A model generated the notes under the pieces. The model was given only the letters and a program-made list of their open reading frames with translations, searched no databases and was not told the DNA's origin. Shown here in pieces: positions 1-10,927 of a stretch of 64,000 nt of DNA (position 1 is the stretch's first letter; every line of letters begins with the position of its first letter). A program made the position numbers and the translations under genes. Source of the stretch: Limonium bicolor (lineage: Eukaryota > Streptophyta > Magnoliopsida > Caryophyllales > Plumbaginaceae); NCBI GenBank assembly GCA_023374045.1, contig CM041778.1:99016839-99080838 (forward strand), written 5' to 3'.

Positions 1-459
1 TCGAAGTATTTCGAGTCTAGACGACATTGATCATTTCAACCCTGACATGTCATCTCTTAGCTTACATGAATCGCCTCAGTACTGGCAATAGATTTATATG
101 CTTTTTTCGAAAGCACCAACCATATTAATAGATCATAGAAAACACTTTACAAAGGAGATTAACCACCATGTGCCCTACATACCCAAAGATTAAGATAAGC
201 CTAAATTAGTCCAATTGCTATTTGCAACTCAATCGGCTTGGGAGGTCATATGAGTAGTGTAAGAAAAGATCAATCAACCGCTTTATACAGCCCTTGTAGC
301 TCATTTGCTTCCCCAAATCACCCATAAAAATTGTAGTGGAATCCTGGCATTATTTAGTTCTAAGACCAAAGCAATGAGAAATAATCATATCAAACAGAGC
401 TGAATCCATTTGGCGACTATGAGACTTCACCTATAGCTCTCTTCTTACCAAAGGATCAA
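1..459. other. No gene recognised
   Basis: No long reading frame, RNA gene or repeat boundary could be recognised here. By position it may be the downstream continuation of the reverse-strand LINE remnant that follows, but no protein motif supports this. Confidence 0.3.
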
Positions 460-1200
460 CCCCATAAGTTAGATGGATTTTCTTGTCTTTACTGTCCTGA
501 GAACTTTTCCTGCGACACAACAGCTAAAATGTGTCGAAGTTGTGCCTCCTCGAAACCTCAGAAGAGTTTTGACACCACCCCACACATGAAAGACATGATT
601 CAGGCCTCTCATGAGCTTCCATAAAGGTTGATCTGGTCCCACACATGAAAGATCATGATTCATGCCTCTCATGAGCTTCCATAAAGGTTGATCAGTGCAA
701 AGCCACACGCCATAAAGGCATCATCCAAAGTGAAAGTGGTTGGGCAGTTGTCACATACATGCAAAAATCGTCCACATTTGAAACAAATCAAAGACATTAT
801 CATAAAAGATTTGGAAGATCAAATCTTTCCCATAAGAGAAATCGGGAGACATCGCATAATAGGAAGTTGGATGTTCATAAGCACTTTGATGCACAAGTAC
901 TTGTACCCACAAGAAGCATTCTTCCATAACACCAGTGAATGTTGAATTTCATCGCCATTTTAGTTGCATACTGAATGTTACAATATGATCGAGGGACGTC
1001 ATAAATGTGAACCTAAAGGGAACCCATCGAAACTCATGTTCCTCAATGGCCTTGCTTGATTCCAGAGTTTGAATCGCAAAAAGAGAGTTGTTGAAAACCC
1101 ACGGTCCTCGAATAAGAACAACATGCATGGTCATTGTCTTCTCAAATTCGATAACAAAAAAGTTATGACCAACCTTGCAAAACCTAAAACCTTCAAAAAA
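460..1200 (-). pseudogene. LINE ORF1 / gag-like remnant (DUF4283-like plus CCHC knuckle)
   Basis: Read on the reverse strand, about 1200-950 gives a stretch like the plant DUF4283 domain of LINE ORF1 and related gag proteins: FFVIEFEK, then GPWVFNNSLFAIQTL, then WVPFR after a frameshift. Further downstream, 785-744 encodes CFKCGRFLHVCDNC, a perfect CX2CX4HX4C zinc knuckle of the type that follows DUF4283. Such proteins bind nucleic acid in the retrotransposon RNP. Stops and frameshifts separate the blocks, and no endonuclease or RT follows, so this is an isolated fragment. The family is inferred from domain order and motif spacing; a profile search would settle it. Confidence 0.55.
580..693. 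repeat. Two-copy 54-bp tandem repeat
   Basis: Positions 580-633 and 640-693 are near-identical copies that both contain CTCATGAGCTTCCATAAAGG. They lie in the decayed 3' part of the reverse-strand LINE remnant. Confidence 0.85.
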
Positions 1201-1999
1201 AACACTCTAGTTTTGGCCTAAGAGAATCTTCAACAAACAAACACTAACTTGATGAATAGAAAAAAGTTACCCCGAAAGAGACCGACCATAAGATAACAAA
1301 TCACCCTCAACTTCAAAGACCCGCATAATGAAGGGATTGAGCCTAGGCCCTAGGTAGTCTAACCCACAAACCTTGAACGACTCTAAGTGAGACAAAACCC
1401 CAAAACCCAGAGTATAAACCTCTAAATGATAGACTAATATAAGGAAAAGAAAGCTACCAAAATGGAGAGAAACACCAAGAATCACATACCGCTACTAAAT
1501 ATTCGGAAAAACTAGAGAAAAGACACTAGAATCGAGAGATGATGCAAATTGGAAAAAAAGGAGTCAGAGAGTATAGGAATAGACCAATCATCACACATTC
1601 TAGGAACATTAGACCACCCTTGTAGTCTAGAAAAAGCAAGGCCAGCCCATCGTATTTCTCAATAAATACGTGTGCCACACGGAATATAGAAATCGAAGAG
1701 ACACGAGCATAGAGAATCTGGATGAAGAACCTAGAGACCTTGAGACATAGAGAACGAAAAGGAACTGATGCTATCCTCAGGCAGTAGATTTACATGGTTA
1801 GATATTAGTAAAACAGATAAAAGTCCTATTATATCGCTATATCTAAAACACAAGAAGTTAGGGAAAAACAGGGAAGAGTATTATCCAGGTAGATTTACAT
1901 ACAAAATCAGAAATAGTATGTCATTTACGATATTGGACAGATTGTTCAATGAATTTCGAGACGGTGACAATAATTGCACAAGAACCGCACTTGGGAAAT
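1201..1999. other. Unassigned; one unrecognised ORF
   Basis: A forward reading frame opens at 1768 and runs into the LTR-like start at about 2000. Its first 75 or so codons have ordinary composition but no motif I recognise. It may be the end of an older element or gene cut off by the LTR-like DNA. Nothing else is supported here. Confidence 0.3.
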
Positions 2000-4789
2000 G
2001 TGTAACACCCCAACCCTTAAACTCGTCATTACCTCTTAAACTGTCGCAAAATACCCTTACTCACGCAGCAGAACTCTATTACAACGAAGGGTGATATAAT
2101 GCCGTTAGCCACCCATATGGCTAACCGGGCCTATCTCACATACAGTAACGGTCTGATGGACTGGAACAACCGAGTACTCAATTCAAATACACTACTCAAT
2201 TCATTTCTTTACTATACCGAGTCTACAATATACGGAAGCCGATAACATATTCGGTCTTATACCTCATTACAACACATCAGTAATTAAAGTCTAACTACCC
2301 ATGCTAACCACCGACCCCGTCATACTCTCGAATGGTATAGTCTTCGGTGTACCTGAAAAATAAAAACGTCGCCCCTAGGGGCTCAGCTTAAAGCTGCATA
2401 TGAAATTCGCATACCCCGAGCGCTAACCGGGGTACGCCGACTACTTTTGTCGAGAGCATGAGATTCATTTTAATTCAGTCAACATGCAACATAGCGATAC
2501 ATTACATATGTACACTACACAAGGATTCACATTCAACCATGGAATTCAATCCTTAACTAACATAACAAGGTTGTTAGTTGTGTTAATTTACTCTTAGGCC
2601 TTGAGGGTTATACCTCACTATGCCATGACTACTTGTTCAATAACTCAACCACTCTCTCGGGTTACTCGTTCTTAAACTCGCCCATTCTCTTGGGTTACTT
2701 ATACTTATACTCACCCACTCTCTTGGGTTTACTCATACTCATACTCATACTCAAGCTCTTGTAGTTCTCGAGACACTACAGGTCTCCTACGTCACGCTTG
2801 TTTCTCGTAATACATACTTAGCTCGAGCATATGGCTCTCAAGCATAGTTCAACTAGCTCCCGGAACTCTCTCTTAGTTCCTACTACTTTCACACAGGTCC
2901 GACTACTCTCGGACTTCTCACATTCCCATACACTCCTCTCTCGGAGTTGTAATATAATTAGGTATATTAGTCTAGGAGCATATCTCTCGATGTTCTAATG
3001 ACTTTGGGAACATCACTTAAGTTTGGGTAATCTTAGGTTTAAGGGTTACCCTTACATTTCAAATACTTATACTTACGGTTATTTTCTTATACCGGGTAAA
3101 ATCCTCATATAGGAGGTCGATCATGTCTCAAGGGAGTTACATAGTCCCTTAGGTCTCTTTTACCTTTCTTATAGGTTCACATCATTGGTCAAACTTCAAT
3201 CCTCTCGATGGAGGTTCATTTATCTCTCCACTCTCATTTATTTCATGGATTGTTTCAATATGGTTTTGTAACCGTTATCGGGTATTTACTCAACCCGTAC
3301 ATCTCCTCACATCCTAGGGAGTTCATATGTTTGCGTTATCGTTATACTTTAATCGATAGCTTGCGTGTGTTTGCATATTTCCATTGTTTACGAGACTACC
3401 CGATCTACGGGTTTCTAGTCAATCGATACTCACTATGAGTCGGTCTATGCACTATGTTAGACCACACCGGTATACAAGTATGTTAGCTCATACAACATAC
3501 AACAAGACATACATAATCAAACAATGGATTATTTTCATGCTTTAATCTTGATTAAGCCGGCACACAAACACACAAATCAACGTAACTCGGTTAGTACGCG
3601 GGGTATGAGAAAATCATACCTTTCACCGGGGTTATTACTTTTACCGTGTCATCTCACCATGCTCGGTTCACACACGATCCTCTGATAATGTTCCAAACAT
3701 TATTATTAATACTAAGCTCATACGGTACATAATTACATGCTACTCCCGTACTTACCCCGTTATCCCGTTGTTTTGGTTTAACTTGATGTACTTAGTTCCT
3801 CAACTTACTCAATCACTTCTCAAACTTGTTTACACTTCTTAGGACCTTTAAAGGTCACCAAAAACTCCTAAACAACTCCTAAAACCAATACCAATCAATC
3901 CCCCATGTTTTAAAGCCTTAAAAACACTTTTTATGCATTTCTGGGGGTGGTCCGGGACTTGGTCCGGACCCAAAGTCCCGGACCAATACTTCTGCGTACT
4001 CTCGGCTCATTTTTCTACCTGGTCCTGGACTTGGTCCTGGACTTAAGTCCTGCACCAATTCCTGCATTCACTCTCGGGCCTTTTTTTGATACGGTCCGGG
4101 ACCTTATACAAGGGCTAGGTCTCAGACCCTGCTAAAAACTACTATTAAGGTGATTTTTCACCCCCAAATCAACCCTTAATCCACCCCTAATCATTCCATA
4201 AACTTTCCACAAGTTTCCTACATAATTAAACATCTCAAAATATGCGCTAAACCACTTCAAATCCTTGGTTAAATGCACACTCAACTTCTTGCTTAAATTC
4301 ATATTTCCATTCTCATTTTGCACTAATGCACACTTGTGCATTTTCCAACTTCTCTTGGCACTTGCATTATTGTTCTCACTCTAATTGACCATTCCAAGTC
4401 CTCAAAGACAATGCACTACTCACACCAAGGTTCATGCCTCAATCTTAAACCTTAAATCCTCATTCCTTTCTAAACATCCAAAAGCACTTAAATAACTCCT
4501 TTTTGCTACAGATTTTGCACACTCTCTCCACAATATTCCTCTCATACTCTAGGGTGGTCATTCACCCAATTCAAGCTCTAACAACACCTAGCTAAACCTA
4601 GGTTATTCCTCACTCAAAAACACCACTTAAATCACTTAGATTTCTACCGGAATTTTGCCATAGTCCGACTACTTTTCTAACATTGCCCACAACTAATCAC
4701 ATCACTTAATTCATCCTAAAACTAACCAAACCCATCATGGTTCTACTAGCACACATAAGTTCATCAATACTCATCAACTTCTCCAAATA
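2000..4789 (+). mobile_element. Ty3/gypsy-type LTR-like region
   Basis: It begins TGTAACACCCC, the usual 5' end of Del/Tekay-type chromovirus LTRs. Positions 2089-2160 are clearly homologous to 19585-19662, another LTR fragment in this window. The DNA is non-coding, with many short repeated phrases and a cluster of GGTCCGGGAC-type palindromes at 3945-4110. No PBS or matching second LTR was found, and the 3' boundary is unknown because a CACTA element sits at 4790. It could be one long LTR or an LTR plus leader. Confidence 0.5.
3945..4110. repeat. GGTCC(G/T)GGAC palindromic repeat cluster
   Basis: The phrase GGTCCGGGACTTGGTCC recurs with small changes (GGTCCTGGACTTGGTCC, then GGTCCGGGACC), interleaved with its own reverse complement. 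Similar clusters occur near 19.7-19.9 kb and 33.7-34.1 kb. Confidence 0.7.
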
Positions 4790-6151
4790 CACTAGTGCAG
4801 AAAATGTTTTTAACCACGGTTATTTTGCCTATATACCACGGTTAGAAACCGTGGTATATACTCGCGTCGCATATAGAAAATAACTATAAACCACGGTTTA
4901 AAACCGTCATTTAAAAGTGGGACTATATACCACGGTTTGCTATGACCGTCGTTTAAGATCGTTTTCGGATGCGGTCTCACCGATTTATACGACGGTTAAG
5001 GTCTGAACCGTGGTATAAAGTGCCTTTTATACGACGGTTAAAGCCTAAACCGTGGTATAAAGTGCCTTTTATATGACGGTTATTGTTAAAACCGTGGTAT
5101 ATAATGTATAAAATCAACGAATAAACCACGGTTATACATATAACCGTGGTTTATAGTCTATGAACTTTTTTCAAATCGCCAGCGATTTAGAAGCGCCGCC
5201 TTCACAGATCTCAACAGAGCACAGACACGAGAGAATGAAGAGGCCAGAACATGTATGTTCCTTGTTTGCGATTTAGGGTTGTAAAATAATGAGTGAAGAA
5301 TGGAGGAGTAGTATGTTCCTTGTTCGCGGTGGGTTGCAAAATTACCGAGAAAGAGAATGGATGAGGCGTAGACCATGTTCCTTGTTCGCCGGTTAGGGTT
5401 GCGAATTACAGTGAGTGGAGATGAGGAAGAGGCGCAGATCATGTGTTCCTTGTTCGCAAGTGTAAGCTGCAAGAGAATGAGAGAGAATGAAGAAGAGTTG
5501 CAAGAGAAAACAAGAGAATGAGAGCATGTGTTCCTTGTTCGCATGTGTTCGCGCGGTGTGGGTTACAAAAAATTACAATGAAAACAAGAGAATTACCGTG
5601 AAAACAAGAGAATGAGAGAAGTCGGAGCATGTTCCTTGTTTGCCAATATGGGTTGAAAAATTACCGTGAGGTTGAAGAGAATGAAGAAGAGTTGCAGAGC
5701 ATGTTTGTCGGTTTGGGTTCCAAAATTACCGTGAGAGAATTTATATAAGAGAATAGAGAGAAAGAGCCGCGTTAATTTGGGCCGAAAATTAAAATTCCCG
5801 CTTAGACTATATACCACAGTTCACCAAAAAACCGTGGTTTAATATAGTAAGATGTGCAATATAAATGACGGTTGCCGAGGAACCGTGGTATATAAGTACC
5901 CTATATATGACGGTTCTCCAAAAACCGTGGTATATTCACTCTGGCATGTACCTTAAATGACAGTTGCCCTGAAAACCGTGGTATATAAGTTACCTATATA
6001 CGACGGTTCTCCAAAAACCGTGGTATATTCACTCTGGCGTGTACCTTAAATGACGGTTGCCCTGAAAACCGTGGTTTATAAACTTTAAACCACGGTTTTT
6101 CATTTAACCGTGGTTTAAACACCGTCATTTAAAATCTTTTTTCTACTAGTG
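4790..6151. mobile_element. Non-autonomous CACTA (En/Spm) element, 1.36 kb
   Basis: The ends are CACTAGTGCAGAAAA at left and, read from the other side, CACTAGTAGAAAAAA at right, which is the CACTA-superfamily signature. Both subterminal regions hold many copies of AACCGTGGT and ACGGTT in direct and inverted order, the kind of array bound by TNPA-like proteins. No transposase is encoded. The flanking trinucleotides (ATA and TAA) do not match, so no clean 3-bp duplication survives or one end is off. The interior 5225-5720 is a separate minisatellite-like block. Confidence 0.8.
5225..5720. repeat. Internal minisatellite of the CACTA element
   Basis: ATGTTCCTTGTTCGC or a close variant occurs about six times, at uneven spacing of roughly 60-110 bp. 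Most copies are followed by GGGTTGCAAAATTACC and AGAGAATGA-rich spacers. The overlapping reverse-strand reading frames here are by-products of this repeat (recurring Arg-Thr-Arg-Asn) and not genes. Confidence 0.75.
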
Positions 6152-6174
6152 TAACAACAGGCAACCAGGGACAC

Positions 6175-6410
6175 TGGGCGAGAAAGGGTTGAGGATCACG
6201 AACTTTTCTCCAATGAAATCAAAGAGGATCCCCTCCCGTAAACTCGGTGAAGAGTGTCCCGATCTACGATGGCTCTGGAAACCCGGTTGAGCACCTCTTT
6301 TGCTTCAAGTACTTGATGTGGGCTGCACACATCGATGGTGCTTTCATTTATTTGTTGCCTCCATGTCAGGTCGCGTCTTCACGTGGTTCACGTGATGATC
6401 ATTTATAAAT
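6175..6410 (+). pseudogene. Ty3/gypsy gag fragment
   Basis: One frame reads VPIYDGSGNPVEHLFCF; after a frameshift, SGRVFTWF follows. This matches the start of the plant retrotransposon gag domain (typically YDGTxDPxxHL, then a Trp-Phe pair about 45 residues later). It lies just right of the CACTA element and ends abruptly. It may belong to the same Ty3-type element as the LTR-like DNA to the left, but the link is not shown. Confidence 0.5.
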
Positions 6411-7255
6411 CTATAAGTCTTGACTTGAACAAGAATATTATATTGATGTTGATTGGGCTTGCAGCTCTAAAGTTCATTTGTCTTATACTAGCAATTGTGT
6501 GTATTTTGAGCATAAGCTCATACAAGAATAAAAAAACAACCCATTGTTGTTATTTCTTCAACTGAGGCTGAATACTGAATACAGAGTCAAGGTCTAGGCT
6601 ACTTATGAATTAATAGAAATTCAACTCATTTTGGCTGACTGGGGCATCAGTTTGATAAAAGCTGCAAATGTTATAATTTGGAAGCACTTTACCAAGTAGT
6701 GAATCTTGTGCTACATTCTCAAGTCAATCTTATTCACCTTGACTTTCATATTGTGAGCAAGAAAGTTAGTAGTCAATCCCTAACATCTTGTGCATCGATG
6801 GAGCGAAACTACGAATGCCAATGGGAAAAGAAAAGATAAGTGTGACCGAATGCCGAGAGTTCAAAACACAACCGAATATTACTATACTATCTATAAATTA
6901 AATTGTCTAATGATTGGCAACTATAAAAAGAAATGTAATCTCTCATGTAGCAATTGAGCGGTGGGGATATGGTGACGGAAGCTCCTTTTCCGTCCCGGAC
7001 GGACTCAATCTCCACCCTTAACCACTTTAAAAATATTTTAATCTGAACCATTCAACACAACATACATGTGGTTGTCTCTCGTGCTCTCCTCTCTCACGCC
7101 CCTCTTAGCATCTTCCCAACTTTTTTTTCTCTATCAATCACTTCAACGTTTTCAGCTCCCACCAACTCTTTTCTTTTTTTTTTCTTTTATCACCCATACA
7201 AATAAATAAATGTATCACTCACTACCTTTGTTCATAATTTCTCTTTTTTTATTAG
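6411..7255. other. No gene recognised
   Basis: AT-rich intergenic DNA. A forward frame at 6335-6565 overlaps the gag scrap and has no domain. The stretch at 6984-7010 contains an imperfect inverted repeat around GACGGAAGCTCC. Confidence 0.3.
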
Positions 7256-7560
7256 GAACCTTCAATAATATAATTATTTATAATTGTCATAGAATAAGTC
7301 ATCAATTAATTTATATGACTACATGCACATATTTATCCTTATTAAATAATATTTTCAGGATTTGTTTTCAACGGTTTTAGCTTTCTATGTTGGTTTTTAG
7401 AGCCTAAATCATTCAATTTTATCCTTCAATAATACAACTATTTATAATTATCATAACTTTTCTTTTCTTTTCGTTAGACCCTAAACCATACACGACAAAC
7501 CCTGAAAATACCTTTGACGTTTTTAGCTTTCTATGGTGATTTTTAGGTGTGTGGTGTAGG
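7256..7560. repeat. Diverged two-copy direct repeat
   Basis: CCTTCAATAATATAATTATT at 7259 recurs, slightly changed, at 7422. TTAGCTTTCTATGTTGGTTT near 7375 recurs near 7518. The spacing is about 145-163 bp. Confidence 0.6.
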
Positions 7561-7614
7561 GTAATCTATTTTGAAATTGGTTTATACTTTATATTGTCAT
7601 CATTGACTCGATAG

Positions 7615-8350
7615 ATTTTCACGCTACAATTATATATAATGTTTCCACGATTTATATATAAAGGTGTCCACGAGTTCATATACACGTTTCCACGTTTATA
7701 TTTAAACGTTTCCACATTTTTTAATATACGTTTCCACATTTTTATATAAACGTTTCCACGTTTCTACGATTCCATGATTATCTATAACGTTTACATGTCA
7801 CAATTACATATAAACGTTTCCACGACGTGATTACACATAAACATGTTCATTATTATATATGAATGTTTCCACCATGCTACAATTATATATAATGTTTCCA
7901 CGATGTATATATAAAGGTGTCTATGAAATCGGATAAACGTTTCCACCTTTTTATTTAAACGTTTCCACTTTGTTAGATATACGTTTCCACATTTTAATAT
8001 AAACGTTTCCACGTTGTTACGATTCCATGATTATATATAACGTTTCCATGCCACGATTACATATAAACGTTTCCATGATCTGAGTACATATAAACAATTT
8101 TCATAATTTTATATGAATGTTTCCTTGCCACGATTACATATAACGTTTCCACGCCATGATTACATATATATGCTTACACAATTATATATTCCATAATTAT
8201 ATATAACGTTTCTACGCCACAATTATATATACACATTTCCACGCCACAATTAAATATAACATTTACACCATTATGCATAAACGTGTCCACAACTTAATTT
8301 AAAACGTTTCCACGTTTTTTAAATAAACGTTACCACATTTCTATGATTCC
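7615..8350. repeat. CGTTTCCAC tandem array with 253-bp higher-order period
   Basis: CGTTTCCAC occurs at least 11 times perfectly and many more times with one change, separated by short AT spacers. A longer unit also repeats: GCTACAATTATATATAATG starts at 7623 and 7876, and GATTCCATGATTAT starts at 7768 and 8021, both exactly 253 bp apart. The third portion, from about 8130, is more diverged. The reverse-strand frame inside it is a repeat artefact. Confidence 0.85.
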
Positions 8351-8398
8351 ATTGTATAAACGTTTTCACATCTCCGATCCTCTCTCTGCTAAAAACAA

Positions 8399-8505
8399 AG
8401 AACATAAGCTTTTTGTTTGAGGAACATAAGTTAGCGTTGGGTGATTGGGAAAGGAATAGCTGAAGCCATAGAGCATAAGCTTTTTGTTTGAGGAACGCAA
8501 GATAG
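8399..8505. repeat. 70-bp-spaced direct repeat
   Basis: CATAAGCTTTTTGTTTGAGG occurs at about 8403 and again at about 8473, with similar flanks. Confidence 0.8.
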
Positions 8506-9207
8506 GGTAGCAAACTGCATACATAATAAGAGGGATATTGACAAATTAGAGCATTTTGGCAATGAACTGAAGCAAGAGATTTGTGCAGGATTGAGCCCCA
8601 GATTGAGAGCACGACAATGGTGCTCTGTTAATAATTGGACGTGAACGGATTTAGGCGGTGGCGGTTTTGGGTTAGCCGTGGACGGATGAAGGCGGTGGCA
8701 GATTTGGGTTGCCTTTGATGAATGAAGGTGGAGCGGCAGGTAATGGAGGAACGGAGTTCGAAAGTCTAAACGTCTGCGATCCTCTGTCTTTTTTCTCTTT
8801 TTGCTCACGTCCAGTTTTAATCCGAGTCCTTCATTTTTATCTACGGTGTAGATTGAGTCCATCGAGCATATGAATCATGATGTATACTAATTTTTATTTC
8901 ACATATATATATAATTATATATAAAGCATCATAGGTCACTTGGATTTATGCTCCATTATTTACATATATATAAACAACAAAAATTATAAGATAAAAAATT
9001 ATCATACAACAGCCACATATTTATACTCATGTATAAGTTCTTCACAGATAATGAATTATTCTATAATAATTTAACTAATTATGTTATTAAGATCAAAAAA
9101 TATATAAAAATACCTACTATGCAAGTAGTTACCTTCACTTCCGTGGTGATAAAAAATTTTTTTTAAAAAAGAAAATAGTTCCGTATGGAGATATTGTTTC
9201 CGTCAGC
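8506..9207. other. Unassigned AT-rich DNA
   Basis: A 143-codon reverse frame (8431-8862) crosses the direct repeat. It shows no domain and has simple Pro/His/Ser-rich composition; I do not call it a gene. 8880-9120 is AT-rich with several TATATA runs. Confidence 0.3.
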
Positions 9208-9434
9208 TAATCTTCGCCCAGCAATTTTTTTTTTGAAAACATCAGATATATTATATTATATTATGAGGAGTACATGCAAAGTGACACCATGTAGGACATG
9301 TGTCAAGTTCCCTAACCAGCAAATTACAGATGTCATTTCTAGAGTATAGGTTACTGGATTGCCTTCTTCCCCAAGCTGACAGTGAGAACTCACCATCACC
9401 ATGGCCACGACCCAGTAATCTTCGCCCAGCAATT
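9208..9434 (-). mobile_element. 5'-truncated LINE tail with 19-bp target duplication
   Basis: The 19-bp sequence TAATCTTCGCCCAGCAATT occurs at 9208-9226 and 9416-9434. The 189 bp between them start with a T run on the forward strand, that is, a poly(A) tail on the reverse strand. The reverse strand reads EGNPVTYTLEM, resembling the EGN-VADxLA end of the plant LINE RNase H domain. This is the normal outcome of target-primed reverse transcription with severe 5' truncation. The insertion is clear; assignment of the tail to a LINE is inferred. Confidence 0.75.
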
Positions 9435-9660
9435 GAGCCATTGAATAAGTGAACGGAATGATGAATCTCCGTACATTTTTTATATATGTTTAATGGGTAC
9501 TGGACAAACTTGACTCACATATATCGAAACGTTTATTTTAAGAACTCACTACTTCACATTTGACATTACCTAAAGAGTTAATTTAGGAGAACAGACTAAA
9601 TAAGATGGGATAAGGGTTAAAAGAACATTTTCATGAGAAGACAAACAAACTAATAAGGAT

Positions 9661-9896
9661 GAATGTGGTATGGTTAAGTGATTGACATCCGAGTGGTGGA
9701 GGATTGGAGTAGGGGACGGAAGGTCCTGAGTTCGAATCCTCTTACCACCTACTTTGGTGGGGGAAAGGAGTTTACTCTCGAGGAATGGAGTGGCGTGTAG
9801 GACGGTCCCAAGGTGAGAATCTTGAGTCAGTGTTGTTTGATTTGCCCTTGCGGCACCCTAGGTCATGTGCCTATAATTATAAAAAAAAAGAATGTG
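9661..9896 (+). mobile_element. tRNA-derived SINE
   Basis: The 7-bp sequence GAATGTG flanks the element at 9661-9667 and 9890-9896. The head carries RNA polymerase III internal promoter boxes: an A-box-like TGGTTAAGTGATT at 9671-9683 and a near-consensus B box GAGTTCGAATCC at 9728-9739. The tail ends in an A9 run just before the right duplication. Element length is about 222 bp, usual for plant SINEs. The duplication is short but exact. Confidence 0.8.
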
Positions 9897-10062
9897 CAAC
9901 ATCATCAAAAGTGGACATGTGCAAATCCTAGCCGTCAGCCACCACTCCCCTTCTATCAATACCCCCATCTATTCTCACATCTCACACATACTCTTCTCAT
10001 ACTTCCCTACGTCTACTCTCCATATTTCCCATACGTATTATGAAGAAAAAATATATATAAAA
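9897..10062. other. Left flank of palindrome, nothing recognised
   Basis: Pyrimidine-rich DNA with no supported gene. TATATATAAAA near 10052 lies about 35 bp upstream of the first ATG of the plant-mobile-domain fragment and could be a TATA box. Confidence 0.3.
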
Positions 10063-10086
10063 ATTTGGAAAAAAAAAATTTGCAAG

Positions 10087-10597
10087 ATGGCGGGACACTA
10101 TGCAGCAGTAGTGGGAGGGCCTGGACCGAAACAAAATGACTTATTTTCCCTGCAGACGACCCACATTTTGTACGCTATTTTAGCTAGACTTGAGGTTAGT
10201 CTTCAATCACTATAATATGTAAATTACTATTTTGTTTGATAGTTACTTATAATTAATAGAATATTTAGAGAATTATTGAACTTAAGAGTTTCGGAATGAT
10301 CCGGACATTATGGATAGAGTACTGAGTGGGCGTGTGGGTTCGAAATTGAATGAAAACCCTCATAGACTGATTTCTCCTTTGATACAAGTTGCGGGGTTGT
10401 GGGATCCTACTAGACTAGTGACCAAAGCGAATAATTATTTTTTATGCAATGTTTTGGTTGAGAGGTGGAGACCGGAGACACATACTTTCATGTTTCCGTT
10501 TGGGGAGGTGACTATCACATTAGAGGACATGGTGCTTTTATTCGGTTTGCCTATCGAGGGTAGGGTGGTGATAGGAGACACTTGTATTAACGCCTGA
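10087..10597 (+). CDS. Plant mobile domain (PMD) protein fragment, left arm
   Basis: Exon 1 is 10087-10194 (36 codons, opening MAGHYAAVVGGPGPK), ending CTTGAG before a GTTAGT donor. Exon 2 is best read as 10289-10597 after an AG acceptor at 10287-10288, which keeps the frame into NDPDIMDRVLS. It contains the plant mobile domain hallmark LVERWRPETHTFMFPFGEVT followed by LFGLPIEGR (PF10536-type, MAIN/MAIL-like proteins and transposon-encoded relatives). PMD proteins of the MAIN type act in silencing and genome stability; many copies travel in MULE or gypsy elements. Full domains are several hundred residues, so about 138 codons ending shortly after GLPIEGR is a truncated N-terminal piece. It is probably transposon-borne. 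The right arm carries an inverted copy. Confidence 0.7.
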
Positions 10598-10927
10598 AAC
10601 CTCTGCACTGAGGTGTTATAAGATCATATGTGCACTAAAAAAGTAAAAAGATCATATTAAACTACCCCTATCTTTTAGGGCAAATTTACCCCAAATACAA
10701 TTTTTGGGACTTAATTCCCACAATAGAGTGAATCACCACTCAGTTCCATTTTTGTTGTATTTTTGTTTGTAACTAGATTAACATGCACACAATTGAGTGA
10801 CGATTCAGCCTATTGCGGGAATTAAATTCCAAAAATTGTATTTTGGGGTAAATTTGCCCTAAAAGATAGGGTAGTTTCATATGATTTTTTTACTTTTTGA
10901 GTGCACATATGATCTTGTAACACCTCA

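Noticed and set aside
5264..5400. TTAGGGTT words as telomere-like sequence
   Set aside because: Only isolated single copies inside the minisatellite, not a tandem TTTAGGG array.
5158..5817. Three overlapping reverse frames with recurring RTRN words as a repeat protein
   Set aside because: They are translations of the minisatellite in the core of a CACTA element; different copies fall in different frames.
4790..6151. Claim of a 3-bp target duplication for this CACTA element
   Set aside because: The flanking bases are ATA and TAA; they do not match, so no duplication is claimed.
7615..8350. CRISPR-like array
   Set aside because: Spacers are AT-rich and variable in length, repeats are only 9-12 bp and imperfect, and the genome is clearly a plant; it is a tandem repeat.
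8431..8862. 143-codon reverse-strand frame as a gene
   Set aside because: It crosses a local direct repeat, has simple Pro/His/Ser-rich composition, no domain, and no promoter or splice support.
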